Source: DYIU01 sp038326775 | GTDB lineage: Bacteria; Actinomycetota; Geothermincolia; Fen-727; Anoxymicrobiaceae | NCBI GenBank assembly: GCA_038326775.1 | Contig: JBBQKJ010000006.1 | Coordinates: 1-64,000 of the forward strand | Length of the DNA: 64,000 nucleotides | Direction: 5' to 3' | Part shown: positions 25,276 through 32,449 of the stretch, piece after piece | Layout of the letters: every line of letters begins with the position of its first letter | Position numbering within the stretch: position 1 is the first letter of the stretch | The notes under the pieces: generated by a model | Database searches by the model: none | Told to the model about the DNA's origin: nothing | What the model saw: only the letters and a program-made list of their open reading frames with translations | Program-made: the position numbers and the translations under genes

Positions 25276-26022
25276 TTGAGCTTTGAGGTAAAGATCGAGG
25301 TGTTCGAGGGGCCGTTCGATCTCCTGCTCCAGCTCATAATGAAACAGGAGTTGGACATACACGAGGTGCCCATCGCCATGATAACTTCGGCGTTTCTCGA
25401 GCACGTCGAGGGCCCCGCGGGGCTCGACCTCGACCTTGCCACGGAGTTCCTGCTCATCGCCGCCACCCTGCTCCTCATAAAGGCCCGTTCCCTGCTTCCC
25501 CGGCCCGAGGAAGAGCAGGACGAGGCGGACGACCCCGAGACGGCCCGGGAATACCTGGTGGAGAGGCTGGTCGAGTACAAGAAGTTCTCCAACGCGGCCG
25601 ATCTCCTCGAGCGGTTGCACGCGGAGCACGGCTGGTACATGCCCCGCATGAGAGAGCTCGAAGAAGACTACTCCCGGCTCTACCCTGACCCGTTCGAGGG
25701 AGTGCCGGCATCGCACCTGGCCGAGGCGCTCATGGTTGCGCTGGTCGAGTGGGCGCGCGATTCCGTGGAAGTCTCCTACATAGCGCCGATAAGGGTTTCC
25801 ATTGCCGAGCGTATCGAGTCAGTGCGCTCGCGGCTGTTGTCCGAGGGGCATGCGAGGTTCAGCGAGCTGATCGAGGAATGCAGGTCCAAGATAGAGGTGA
25901 TAGCGACGTTCCTTGCGGTGCTGGAGCTGTGCAAGCGTCGAGAGGTGACCATCAAGCAGAAAAAGATATTCGGCGAGATATTCGTGAAGCTTCGCGAGGG
26001 AGAGGAGAGCAGTGTCGCCTGA
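25276..26022 (+). CDS. scpA: Segregation and condensation protein A
   Basis: 248 residues, the kleisin subunit of the Smc-ScpA-ScpB condensin. The N-terminal signature FEGPFDLLLQLIMKQELDIHEVPIA and the second block EFLLIAATLLLIKARSLLP are clear. The C-terminal winged-helix part ends in FLAVLELCKRREV. TTG 25276 has AGGAG 7 nt upstream. It overlaps scpB by 11 nt. Confidence 0.95.
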   Translation: MSFEVKIEVFEGPFDLLLQLIMKQELDIHEVPIAMITSAFLEHVEGPAGLDLDLATEFLLIAATLLLIKARSLLPRPEEEQDEADDPETAREYLVERLVEYKKFSNAADLLERLHAEHGWYMPRMRELEEDYSRLYPDPFEGVPASHLAEALMVALVEWARDSVEVSYIAPIRVSIAERIESVRSRLLSEGHARFSELIEECRSKIEVIATFLAVLELCKRREVTIKQKKIFGEIFVKLREGEESSVA

Positions 26023-26839
26023 AGACAGCGACAGGGGCGGCGAGGAAAGACAGGCCGACCGCTTCTGGGGGGAGGAATCAAAACCGGCGGACGGGGGGGG
26101 CGACACGACGGACGGAGACCCGTGGCGCGCCGGGGCGCCGCAATCTGAGGATGTCGACAAGGCCGCCGTGGTGGAAGCGCTGCTCTTCGTGTCTCCGGAG
26201 CCACTATCGGTGGGCATGGTCTCGGAGATAACCGGGTTCGACCAGGGCGCGGTGCGCGAGATGATGAACAGCCTGGTAGAGTCCTACCGCAGGAAAGGCG
26301 GCGGCCTGGTTATCCGAGAGGTCGCGGGAGGTTTCGGTTTCTACGCGGCGCCGGAGGCGTCACCTTTCATCGCGAGGTTGATAAGGGCCCAGGTGAACCC
26401 CCGCCTGACGCGGGCCGCGCTTGAGACACTGGCGATAGTGGCCTACCTGCAGCCGGTGTCCAGGGGTGTGGTGGCCGAGATAAGGGGAGTGCAGTCGGAG
26501 GGGGTCATGAAGACACTCGACGACAGGGGGATTGTCCAGGGGGTGGGAAGGGGAGGGCCGCCGGGCTACCCAATGCTGTACGGCACCACGACCCGTTTCC
26601 TGGAGCGGTTCGGACTGAAAAGCCTGGAGGATCTCCCGGACCTGGAGGAGTTCGCTCCCGACGATGAGACTATCGAGAAGATCAAGAGAAGCCTTTCCTG
26701 GGAGCTGATCGAGGAGGGTGAAGGTGGCCGAGGCCCTCAAACCGGAGAGAATACAGAAGATTTTGTCGGCGGCGGGGATGGCCTCACGGAGGGCGGCGGA
26801 GGAGCTGATCCTCGAGGGCCGGGTTACCCGGAACGGTAA
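26012..26839 (+). CDS. scpB: Segregation and condensation protein B
   Basis: 275 residues, long for ScpB (about 180-220). It pairs with ScpA on Smc. The core runs from VVEALLFVSPEPLSVGMV to YGTTTRFLERFGL with two winged helices (ALETLAIVAYLQPVSR). The N-terminus has an acidic 45-residue extension. The last 38 or so codons are glycine- and acid-rich, read entirely in the +1 frame of rluB, and resemble no ScpB tail, so the original stop was probably lost. GTG 26012 has GAGAGGAG upstream. Confidence 0.92.
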   Translation: MSPEDSDRGGEERQADRFWGEESKPADGGGDTTDGDPWRAGAPQSEDVDKAAVVEALLFVSPEPLSVGMVSEITGFDQGAVREMMNSLVESYRRKGGGLVIREVAGGFGFYAAPEASPFIARLIRAQVNPRLTRAALETLAIVAYLQPVSRGVVAEIRGVQSEGVMKTLDDRGIVQGVGRGGPPGYPMLYGTTTRFLERFGLKSLEDLPDLEEFAPDDETIEKIKRSLSWELIEEGEGGRGPQTGENTEDFVGGGDGLTEGGGGADPRGPGYPER

Positions 26840-27473
26840 AGAGGTCTCTCTCGGGGACCGAGCGCGGGCAGGGGTCGATGAGATCGCCGTCGATGGGGTT
26901 GTGGTGGAGACGGGCATTGACCTGAAGTACCTCGCACTCAACAAGCCCCGCGGCGTTGTCTCGACCGCCAGCGACCCGCTGGGGCGCAAGACCGTTCTGG
27001 ACCTGCTCGACCCGGCGATCTCGCGTGAATCAAGGCTGTTCCCCGTGGGAAGGCTGGACATGGATTCGACCGGGATTATACTCTTGACGAACGACGGTTT
27101 CCTGGCAAACCGGTTGCTGCACCCGAGATACGGGGTATCGCGTGAGTACGTGGTCGAGGTGGAGCCGGTCCCCGGAGCGCAGGACCTGGCGCGACTTCGC
27201 AAGGGGGTCACGCTCGAGGACGGGCTTACCGGGCCGGCACGGGCGTCGCTGGCAGGCAAGCACGGCAGGCGGGGTCAGGTGAGGATGACACTCAAGACCG
27301 GTAGGAAGAGACAGATAAGAAGGTCTTTCGAGGCGCTCGGGTACACCGTTAAGAATCTGAACCGGGTCAGGTTCGGGACGCTTGGCCTGGGAAACCTGCG
27401 GCCCGGGAAGTACAGGGAGCTGGAGCCTGACGAGGTGACCAAGCTGTACGGATTGACGGACCTGAAGAAATGA
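26724..27473 (+). CDS. rluB: rRNA pseudouridine synthase RluB/RsuA family
   Basis: 249 residues. An N-terminal S4 domain (RIQKILSAAGMASRRAAEELI) is followed by the catalytic domain with the nucleophilic aspartate in GRLDMDSTGIILLTNDG, then GRKRQIRRSFEALGY. It isomerises uridine in rRNA; the exact position cannot be told from sequence. GTG 26724 lies 7 nt after GAGGAG; GTG 26718 is closer to the site. Its first 116 nt also encode the ScpB C-terminus. aroH follows after 19 nt. Confidence 0.92.
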   Translation: MAEALKPERIQKILSAAGMASRRAAEELILEGRVTRNGKEVSLGDRARAGVDEIAVDGVVVETGIDLKYLALNKPRGVVSTASDPLGRKTVLDLLDPAISRESRLFPVGRLDMDSTGIILLTNDGFLANRLLHPRYGVSREYVVEVEPVPGAQDLARLRKGVTLEDGLTGPARASLAGKHGRRGQVRMTLKTGRKRQIRRSFEALGYTVKNLNRVRFGTLGLGNLRPGKYRELEPDEVTKLYGLTDLKK

Positions 27474-27492
27474 TGGAAGACAAGGAGGGGTA

Positions 27493-27855
27493 ATGAGGGT
27501 CAGGGCTTTGCGGGGCGCGACGACCGCGGACGATAATTCCAAGGAAGCAATAGTCGGGGCGACCACCCAGCTTCTGGAGGAGATGCTCGACCGAAACGAC
27601 ATCGCCACTGATGACCTCATATCCATGATCTTTACCGCGACCAGGGACATCACCGCGGAGTTCCCCGCGGCCGCGGTGCGCAAGATAGGCCTTTCGCACA
27701 TCCCCGTGATGTGCGCGCGCGAACTCGCGGTCGATGGGTCACTGCCGTTCACGATAAGAGTCATGGCGCACGTCAACACGGAGAAAGCGCGCGAGCAACT
27801 TCGGCACGTCTACCTGAAGGAAGCGCGCCAGCTCAGAACGGACCTTCCCGAGTGA
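27493..27855 (+). CDS. aroH: Chorismate mutase, AroH class
   Basis: 120 residues, the trimeric AroH fold (B. subtilis type). Signatures are RALRGATTADDNS, MIFTATRDITAEFPAAAVR and IRVMAHVNT. It converts chorismate to prephenate, the branch to Tyr and Phe. AAGGAGGGG gives a strong ribosome site. It heads the aromatic block, 43 nt before aroF, and supplies the substrate for the TyrA encoded downstream. Confidence 0.95.
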   Translation: MRVRALRGATTADDNSKEAIVGATTQLLEEMLDRNDIATDDLISMIFTATRDITAEFPAAAVRKIGLSHIPVMCARELAVDGSLPFTIRVMAHVNTEKAREQLRHVYLKEARQLRTDLPE

Positions 27856-27898
27856 AGCCCGATATCGAGGTTTCGCCTCTGGCGGGGGGTGAGCGGAT

Positions 27899-28912
27899 AT
27901 GATAATCGTGATGAGAGACGGGGCCGGTGATGACCAGGTCAACGAGGTCATCGAGAAGCTCCATTCCATCGGGGCCGAGGCGCACCTTTCCCGCGGTGAG
28001 TTCAAGACAATAATCGGGGCGATCGGTGACCGCGAGAGGATCGCGGAGATACCGTTTGCGGCCCTGCCCGGTGTTGAGGCCGTCATCCCGGTCATGAAGC
28101 CTTATAAGCTGGTCAGCCGCGAGTTCCATCCGGAGGGCACCGTGGTGAAGGTAGGCCCGGTGGAGCTCGGGGGGGATAGCTTCGTGGTAATTGCCGGCCC
28201 CTGCGCGGTAGAGAGCGAGGAGCAGTTGATTTCCGCCGCGGAGGCTGCCAGGGACGCCGGGGCCCACATGCTCAGGGGCGGCGCGTTCAAGCCGCGCTCT
28301 TCGCCGTATTCTTTCCAGGGCATGGGGGAGGAAGGCCTCGAGCTGCTGGCAAGCGCCCGCGAGATAACCGGGCTTCCCGTCGTTACCGAGGTGGTGGATG
28401 TGCGCCACGTGGCCATGGTCTCAAGATACGCGGACATGCTCCAGATAGGCGCCCGGAACATGCAGAACTTCCTGCTGCTCCGGGAGGTCGGGATGCAGCA
28501 CAAGCCGGTGATGCTGAAACGCGGGCTGTCAAGCACCATCGAGGAGCTTCTGATGGCCGCCGAATACATCATACGGGGCGGCAACAGCAACGTGGTCCTT
28601 TGTGAGCGCGGCATAAGGACTTTCGAGACAGCTACCAGGAACACGCTGGACCTGTCCGCCGTGCCGCTGGTCAAGCTGGCGAGCCACCTGCCTATTGTTG
28701 TCGACCCCAGCCACGCGACGGGCAGACGCGAGCCTATAGCCGCTCTTTCCAAAGGGGCGCTTGCCGTCGGTGCGGACGGCGTCATGGTGGAGATCCACCC
28801 GGACCCGAAGGCTGCGCTGTGCGACGGGCCTCAGTCGCTCGACTTCGACGAGTTCAAGCTGTTGATGCAAGAGCTGAAGACGGTCGCTCCCCCACTTGGC
28901 CGCAAGATGTAA
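27899..28912 (+). CDS. aroF: DAHP synthase, class I beta with N-terminal regulatory domain
   Basis: 337 residues. An N-terminal ferredoxin-like domain (about 1-68) precedes a KDO8PS-like TIM barrel, as in the Thermotoga enzyme. Active-site segments are GPCAVESEEQL, LRGGAFKPRSSPYSFQG, QIGARNMQNF, LKRG, VDPSHATGRR and DGVMVEIHPDP. It condenses PEP with erythrose-4-phosphate to start the shikimate pathway. In Thermotoga the added domain mediates Tyr feedback inhibition, probably true here. A 134-nt gap follows before tyrA, with no gene or clear signal. Confidence 0.95.
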   Translation: MIIVMRDGAGDDQVNEVIEKLHSIGAEAHLSRGEFKTIIGAIGDRERIAEIPFAALPGVEAVIPVMKPYKLVSREFHPEGTVVKVGPVELGGDSFVVIAGPCAVESEEQLISAAEAARDAGAHMLRGGAFKPRSSPYSFQGMGEEGLELLASAREITGLPVVTEVVDVRHVAMVSRYADMLQIGARNMQNFLLLREVGMQHKPVMLKRGLSSTIEELLMAAEYIIRGGNSNVVLCERGIRTFETATRNTLDLSAVPLVKLASHLPIVVDPSHATGRREPIAALSKGALAVGADGVMVEIHPDPKAALCDGPQSLDFDEFKLLMQELKTVAPPLGRKM

Positions 28913-29046
28913 AACGCAACATTGGGGTCGGCTCGGCGTGTTTTGAGCGAAGGCGAGTTCACAGCCCTTCCGGGCGAGAGGCTCGAACCTGTCGAGAAAG
29001 ACGCGTCCGTAAGGCTGTCAAACCGTCCAGTACATGCGGGTGGAAG

Positions 29047-30162
29047 ATGATGTCCGAGGTCTTTAAGAAGACGGCCGTGATAGGCACGGGGCTCATGGGT
29101 GGTTCGCTAGCAATGGCCTTGAGAAGCAGCCCCGGTGTCGAGTTGGTTGCCGGCTACGACGCCTCGAAGGAGACCAGGCGAAAGGCCCGTGAGCTCGGGA
29201 CAGCAGACGAGATCGCCGAGACAGCCACTGACGCCGTACGAGGCGCGGACCTTATATTTATCGCAACCCCGACGAGTTCCATTGTCGAGGTCTTCACAGA
29301 TGTCAGGGATGCGGTCTCGCCCGGGGCAATAGTCTCTGACCTCGGCTCGGCGAAACTGGGGGTCACTGAGGGGATCGAGTCCGCACTCCCGGGTGGGGTC
29401 TGGTACGTGGGTGGACACCCGATGACCGGCTCGGAGCAGTCCGGGGTGGAGTGGGCGCGGGCAGACCTGTACCGTCAGGCATACTACATCCTCACCCCGA
29501 CGGAGCGCACTGACGCCGAGGCTTTCAGGCGACTGCACCGTCTTCTCACTGACATCGGGGCGAGGGTCATCTCGCTCGACCCGGAATCTCACGATCGCGC
29601 CATGGCGACCGTGAGCCATGTCCCACACCTGGCTTCACTGCTGCTAATGGATATGGCCAACAGGCAGAAAGTGGAGATGAAGAACCTCTTTACCGTTGCT
29701 GCCGGCGGGTTTCGCGACATGACTCGCATAGCCGCAAGCAGTCCCGATGTGTGGCTCGACATCTGCATGGAGAACCGTGAGTTTATCATCGAGCGATTGC
29801 TCGACTATGGTTTTCGCATCAAGGAGCTCGCGGGCCTGCTCGAGAGAGAGGACAGGGCAAAGCTTTGGGAGCTTTTCGACGATGCCAGGCGCGCCCGGGC
29901 TGAGCTCTCACTCAAGTCCGGCCGGGAGCTAGAGGAAATGTTTGACGTATCTCTTCCCGTGCCTGACGAGCCCGGTGTGATCAGCAGGATATCGACAGCG
30001 GTTGGCTCGCTGGGAGTTAACATAGAGGACATCGCAATCGTGCATCCACTGGAGGGCGAGACCGGTGTCATGACCCTGAAGATAATGGGCGAGGAGCAGG
30101 CTCGCGAGGTAGCCATGGAGCTTACGGCGCTGGGGTTCCGGGCGAGCCACGGCAAGGCGTAA
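29047..30162 (+). CDS. tyrA: Prephenate dehydrogenase with C-terminal ACT domain
   Basis: 371 residues. The Rossmann motif is VIGTGLMGGSLAMAL, GGHPMTGSEQSGVEWA is the prephenate-site signature, and an ACT domain begins near LPVPDEPGVISRISTAVG. It oxidises prephenate to 4-hydroxyphenylpyruvate for tyrosine; the ACT domain is probably the Tyr sensor. Two adjacent ATGs (29047 and 29050) follow GGTGGAAG. The frame is open upstream into the aroF end, but that part is not conserved. aroA follows after 7 nt. Confidence 0.93.
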   Translation: MMSEVFKKTAVIGTGLMGGSLAMALRSSPGVELVAGYDASKETRRKARELGTADEIAETATDAVRGADLIFIATPTSSIVEVFTDVRDAVSPGAIVSDLGSAKLGVTEGIESALPGGVWYVGGHPMTGSEQSGVEWARADLYRQAYYILTPTERTDAEAFRRLHRLLTDIGARVISLDPESHDRAMATVSHVPHLASLLLMDMANRQKVEMKNLFTVAAGGFRDMTRIAASSPDVWLDICMENREFIIERLLDYGFRIKELAGLLEREDRAKLWELFDDARRARAELSLKSGRELEEMFDVSLPVPDEPGVISRISTAVGSLGVNIEDIAIVHPLEGETGVMTLKIMGEEQAREVAMELTALGFRASHGKA

Positions 30163-30169
30163 TACTTAT

Positions 30170-31459
30170 ATGAAAGCCGCGTTCGAGAAGAGCGTGTACC
30201 TGCGGGGCGAGATCAAAGTCCCCGGTGACAAATCGATATCACACCGTGGAGCGATCGTGGGCGCGCTGGCGCGTGGGACAAGCGCGATAAAGGGTTACAG
30301 CCCGGCAGCCGATTGCGCCAGCACCCTCGAGGTGCTGGAGAAGCTCGGCGTCGAGGTCAGGCGGGAAGCGGACGCGCTGCTCGTCGACGGGTGTGCGGAT
30401 GGAGGGTTCCGGGAGCCTGATGGGCCGCTTGACGCGGGCAACTCGGGGACTACCATGAGGCTGCTGGTGGGCGTCCTTGCCTCTCTGCCCCTTACTGTTA
30501 CCTTTACAGGTGACTCGAGCCTCCTGCGCAGGCCGATGGGACGCATAATCGAGCCGCTGAGCCTCATGGGTGCGCGGCTCTCGGCGAGCGACGAGGAAGG
30601 TCATCCCCCTTTGCGCGTGGCAGGTGGGGGGCTGAAAGGCATTCACTATTCGCCCCCCGTGGCCAGCGCCCAGGTGAAGTCGGCTGTTCTGCTGGCAGGG
30701 CTGGGAGCGTCAGGGAAGACGGCGGTTGCTGAAACCGTACTGACCAGGGACCATACCGAACGATTACTGAAAAGGGCGGGCATAGACGTCACCACGGAAG
30801 GCTTGACAGTCTCGGTAGAGCCTGGCGTCCCGCGAGCACTTCAGATCGACGTCCCGGGTGACTTCTCCTCGGCGGCCTTCCTCATCGCCGCGGGCGCCCT
30901 TTGCCGGGATTCGGAGATAGAGGTGAGGTCGGTTGGGCTCAACCCCACGCGCACCGGCTTCCTGGGACTTCTCGGTCGCATGGGTGCTGACATCGAGGTG
31001 CTGCCGGACGAAGACGACTCGTGGGAGCCCAGGGGCACAATCAGGGTCAAGTGCGCGCCGCTCAAAGGAATCCAGCTCTCGAAGCAGGACGTAGCGCTGG
31101 CCATCGACGAGGTGACCCTGGTGGCTTTGCTTGCCACCCAGGCGCAGGGGAGGACCGAGATACGAGGTGCCGCTGAGCTACGCCACAAAGAATCGGACCG
31201 CATTGCGGGCACCGTATCCGCCCTGAAGGCTATGGGCGCGCGCATCGAGGAGACCGCCGAGGGCATGGCAGTCGATGGCCCGTGCGGGCTCAGGGGCGCT
31301 CCGGTCTCCGCGGGAGGCGACCACCGCCTGGCCATGATGCTGGCGATCGCCGGCCTGGTCGCGGATGGGCGCACCGTGGTGGACGGATGGGAGTGGACGC
31401 GCGTGTCGTATCCCGGGTTCGAGGAGGTCCTCGAGGCGCTTGGCGCGAGGACGGTTTGA
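30170..31459 (+). CDS. aroA: EPSP synthase
   Basis: 429 residues. It joins shikimate-3-phosphate and PEP to form EPSP. Motifs: KVPGDKSISHRGAIVGALA, GNSGTTMRLLVG, the arginine in LLRRPMG, and AELRHKESDRIAGT. The GNSGTTMR segment has threonine-methionine where class I enzymes carry TAMRP, which points to the class II type; herbicide tolerance is untested. No Shine-Dalgarno precedes ATG 30170, 7 nt after tyrA. The next gene starts directly after its TGA. Confidence 0.95.
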   Translation: MKAAFEKSVYLRGEIKVPGDKSISHRGAIVGALARGTSAIKGYSPAADCASTLEVLEKLGVEVRREADALLVDGCADGGFREPDGPLDAGNSGTTMRLLVGVLASLPLTVTFTGDSSLLRRPMGRIIEPLSLMGARLSASDEEGHPPLRVAGGGLKGIHYSPPVASAQVKSAVLLAGLGASGKTAVAETVLTRDHTERLLKRAGIDVTTEGLTVSVEPGVPRALQIDVPGDFSSAAFLIAAGALCRDSEIEVRSVGLNPTRTGFLGLLGRMGADIEVLPDEDDSWEPRGTIRVKCAPLKGIQLSKQDVALAIDEVTLVALLATQAQGRTEIRGAAELRHKESDRIAGTVSALKAMGARIEETAEGMAVDGPCGLRGAPVSAGGDHRLAMMLAIAGLVADGRTVVDGWEWTRVSYPGFEEVLEALGARTV

Positions 31460-32152
31460 ATGGGTACCCACGCTGCCCCGGTCATAGCGATTGACGGCCC
31501 GGCGGCTTCGGGAAAGAGCACCGTTGCCGTGGAGCTTGCCTTAAGGCTCGAGCTCATGCTGGTCGACAGCGGCTCTATGTACCGCGCGGTGACACTGCTT
31601 GCTCTCGAGAGGGGCGTCGGCCTCGATGACTATCATTCCCTTTCCATGCTGGCCCGCGAGGTGCGTGATTCGTTCAGTCTCGACATGTGCGATGGTTCTA
31701 CACCCCGAATTCAACTGGGGGGACGCGTGGTCACTCGTGAGATACGTTTCCCGGAAGTCGGCGAAGCGGTGTCCCCGGTCTCCGCGGTCCACGGGGTAAG
31801 GGAAGAGATGATGAGGCTTCAGCGCTCAATGGTCGCCGGGGGAGGCGCGGTGGTCGAGGGCCGCGACATAGGCACCACCGTGTTTCCCGACGCATCACTG
31901 AAAGTCTTCCTCGAAGCGTCGGCAGCACAGCGCGCGCGCAGGCGTTACCTCGAGCTCAAGGACAAGGGGATGACCGTCACGGAAGCCGAAGTGACGGACG
32001 AGATAGCGATGCGTGACTCCATCGACTCTTCCCGGGAGTACAGCCCGCTTGCCATGGCGACAGACGCGCTGTTGATCGACACTACGGACAAGGGAGTTGA
32101 GCAGGTTGTGGAGGAAATAGTCTACGCTCTCGGAGGGCGGGGGCTGTTGTGA
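31460..32152 (+). CDS. cmk: Cytidylate kinase
   Basis: 230 residues. The P-loop is DGPAASGKSTVAVELALRL; VVEGRDIGTTVFPDA and RDSIDSSREYSPLA complete the (d)CMP kinase pattern. It phosphorylates CMP and dCMP. aroA-cmk adjacency is widespread. ATG 31460 follows the aroA TGA without a gap, so translation is probably coupled. It is the last gene of the aroH-cmk unit; a GC-rich hairpin follows. Confidence 0.95.
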   Translation: MGTHAAPVIAIDGPAASGKSTVAVELALRLELMLVDSGSMYRAVTLLALERGVGLDDYHSLSMLAREVRDSFSLDMCDGSTPRIQLGGRVVTREIRFPEVGEAVSPVSAVHGVREEMMRLQRSMVAGGGAVVEGRDIGTTVFPDASLKVFLEASAAQRARRRYLELKDKGMTVTEAEVTDEIAMRDSIDSSREYSPLAMATDALLIDTTDKGVEQVVEEIVYALGGRGLL

Positions 32153-32182
32153 CCTGCCGACGGATGCGCGGTGCTTCAACCC

Positions 32183-32210
32183 GGCGGGCCTGACGCTCGC
32201 CCGGCCCGCC
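32183..32210 (+). terminator. GC-rich hairpin after cmk
   Basis: GGCGGGCC at 32183-32190 and GGCCCGCC at 32203-32210 form a perfect 8-bp stem 30 nt after the cmk stop. No U-tract follows, so it may be only a pause or 3'-end stabilising hairpin. It separates the aro-cmk unit from the trpB2 promoter, whose -35 begins 3 nt later. Confidence 0.45.
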
Positions 32211-32212
32211 CG

Positions 32213-32241
32213 TTGCATATATATTAGCGATGTCGTATTAT
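32213..32241 (+). promoter_or_regulatory. Promoter of the trpL-trpB2 unit
   Basis: TTGCAT at 32213-32218, a 17-nt spacer, and TATTAT at 32236-32241 (5 of 6 to consensus). The predicted transcription start is near 32248. ATG 32251, in frame with the leader peptide, would then be only about 3 nt from the RNA 5' end. Confidence 0.7.
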
Positions 32242-32259
32242 GGGCAAACTATGATACTC

Positions 32260-32304
32260 ATGGCGGTAAGACCAGAACTGAATGACTGGTGGTGGAGCTC
32301 CTAA
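32260..32304 (+). CDS. trpL: trp attenuator leader peptide
   Basis: A 14-codon frame, MAVRPELNDWWWSS, with three consecutive UGG codons (32287-32295) two codons before UAA. This is the hallmark of a trp leader peptide: when charged tRNA-Trp is scarce the ribosome stalls on these codons. The frame is also open to ATG 32251, which would add MIL and be near-leaderless, fitting the lack of a Shine-Dalgarno. It sits between a promoter and a four-part RNA fold with a terminator, upstream of trpB2. Leader peptides with W runs are known before trp genes in Streptomyces and Corynebacterium. Confidence 0.85.
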   Translation: MAVRPELNDWWWSS

Positions 32305-32350
32305 AAGGGGTTTCACGCTGCCGCGTAAGAGTAGATAGGCCGTGGGACTC
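32292..32350 (+). promoter_or_regulatory. trp attenuator: 1:2 and 2:3 RNA helices
   Basis: Segment 1 (32292-32302, covering the last two Trp codons to the stop) pairs with segment 2 (32306-32316) in 11 consecutive pairs including G-U, with loop AAA. Segment 2 (32308-32317) can instead pair with segment 3 (32341-32350) in 10 consecutive pairs. A ribosome stalled on the Trp codons masks segment 1 and frees 2 to pair with 3, preventing the terminator. These are hand-drawn pairings; stabilities were not computed. Confidence 0.75.
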
Positions 32351-32376
32351 GATGAGATTCCCGCGGCTTTTGTTTT
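32338..32376 (+). terminator. trp attenuator terminator (3:4 helix)
   Basis: GCCGTGGGA (32339-32347) pairs with TCCCGCGGC (32359-32367); an inner CTC/GAG extends the stem. It is followed by TTTTGTTTT (32368-32376). This is a strong intrinsic terminator 74 nt before trpB2, mutually exclusive with the 2:3 antiterminator because both use 32341-32350. Confidence 0.8.
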
Positions 32377-32383
32377 GTCAAAG

Positions 32384-32409
32384 CCCGGTCGCGGAAAACC
32401 GGGTTTTTT
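32384..32409 (+). terminator. Second intrinsic terminator before trpB2
   Basis: CCCGGT at 32384-32389 and ACCGGG at 32398-32403, followed by six T (32404-32409). It lies between the attenuator and the trpB2 start, so it must be overcome for expression. Upstream GGCTTT (32365-32370, end of the first terminator) can pair with AAAGCC (32380-32385), which would remove two bases of this stem. Confidence 0.75.
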
Positions 32410-32449
32410 CGTTGATGATGCGGACCGTCTTTGAAAGGAGAGGATGACA

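Noticed and set aside
32284..32340. Alternative 18-codon frame MTGGGAPKRGFTLPRKSR in the trp leader
   Set aside because: It has no Trp codons and no ribosome site; the WWW frame explains the region better.
32248..32410. T-box or known riboswitch upstream of trpB2
   Set aside because: The T-box antiterminator signature GGTGGNACCGCG and specifier loop are absent; a Trp-rich leader peptide accounts for the fold.
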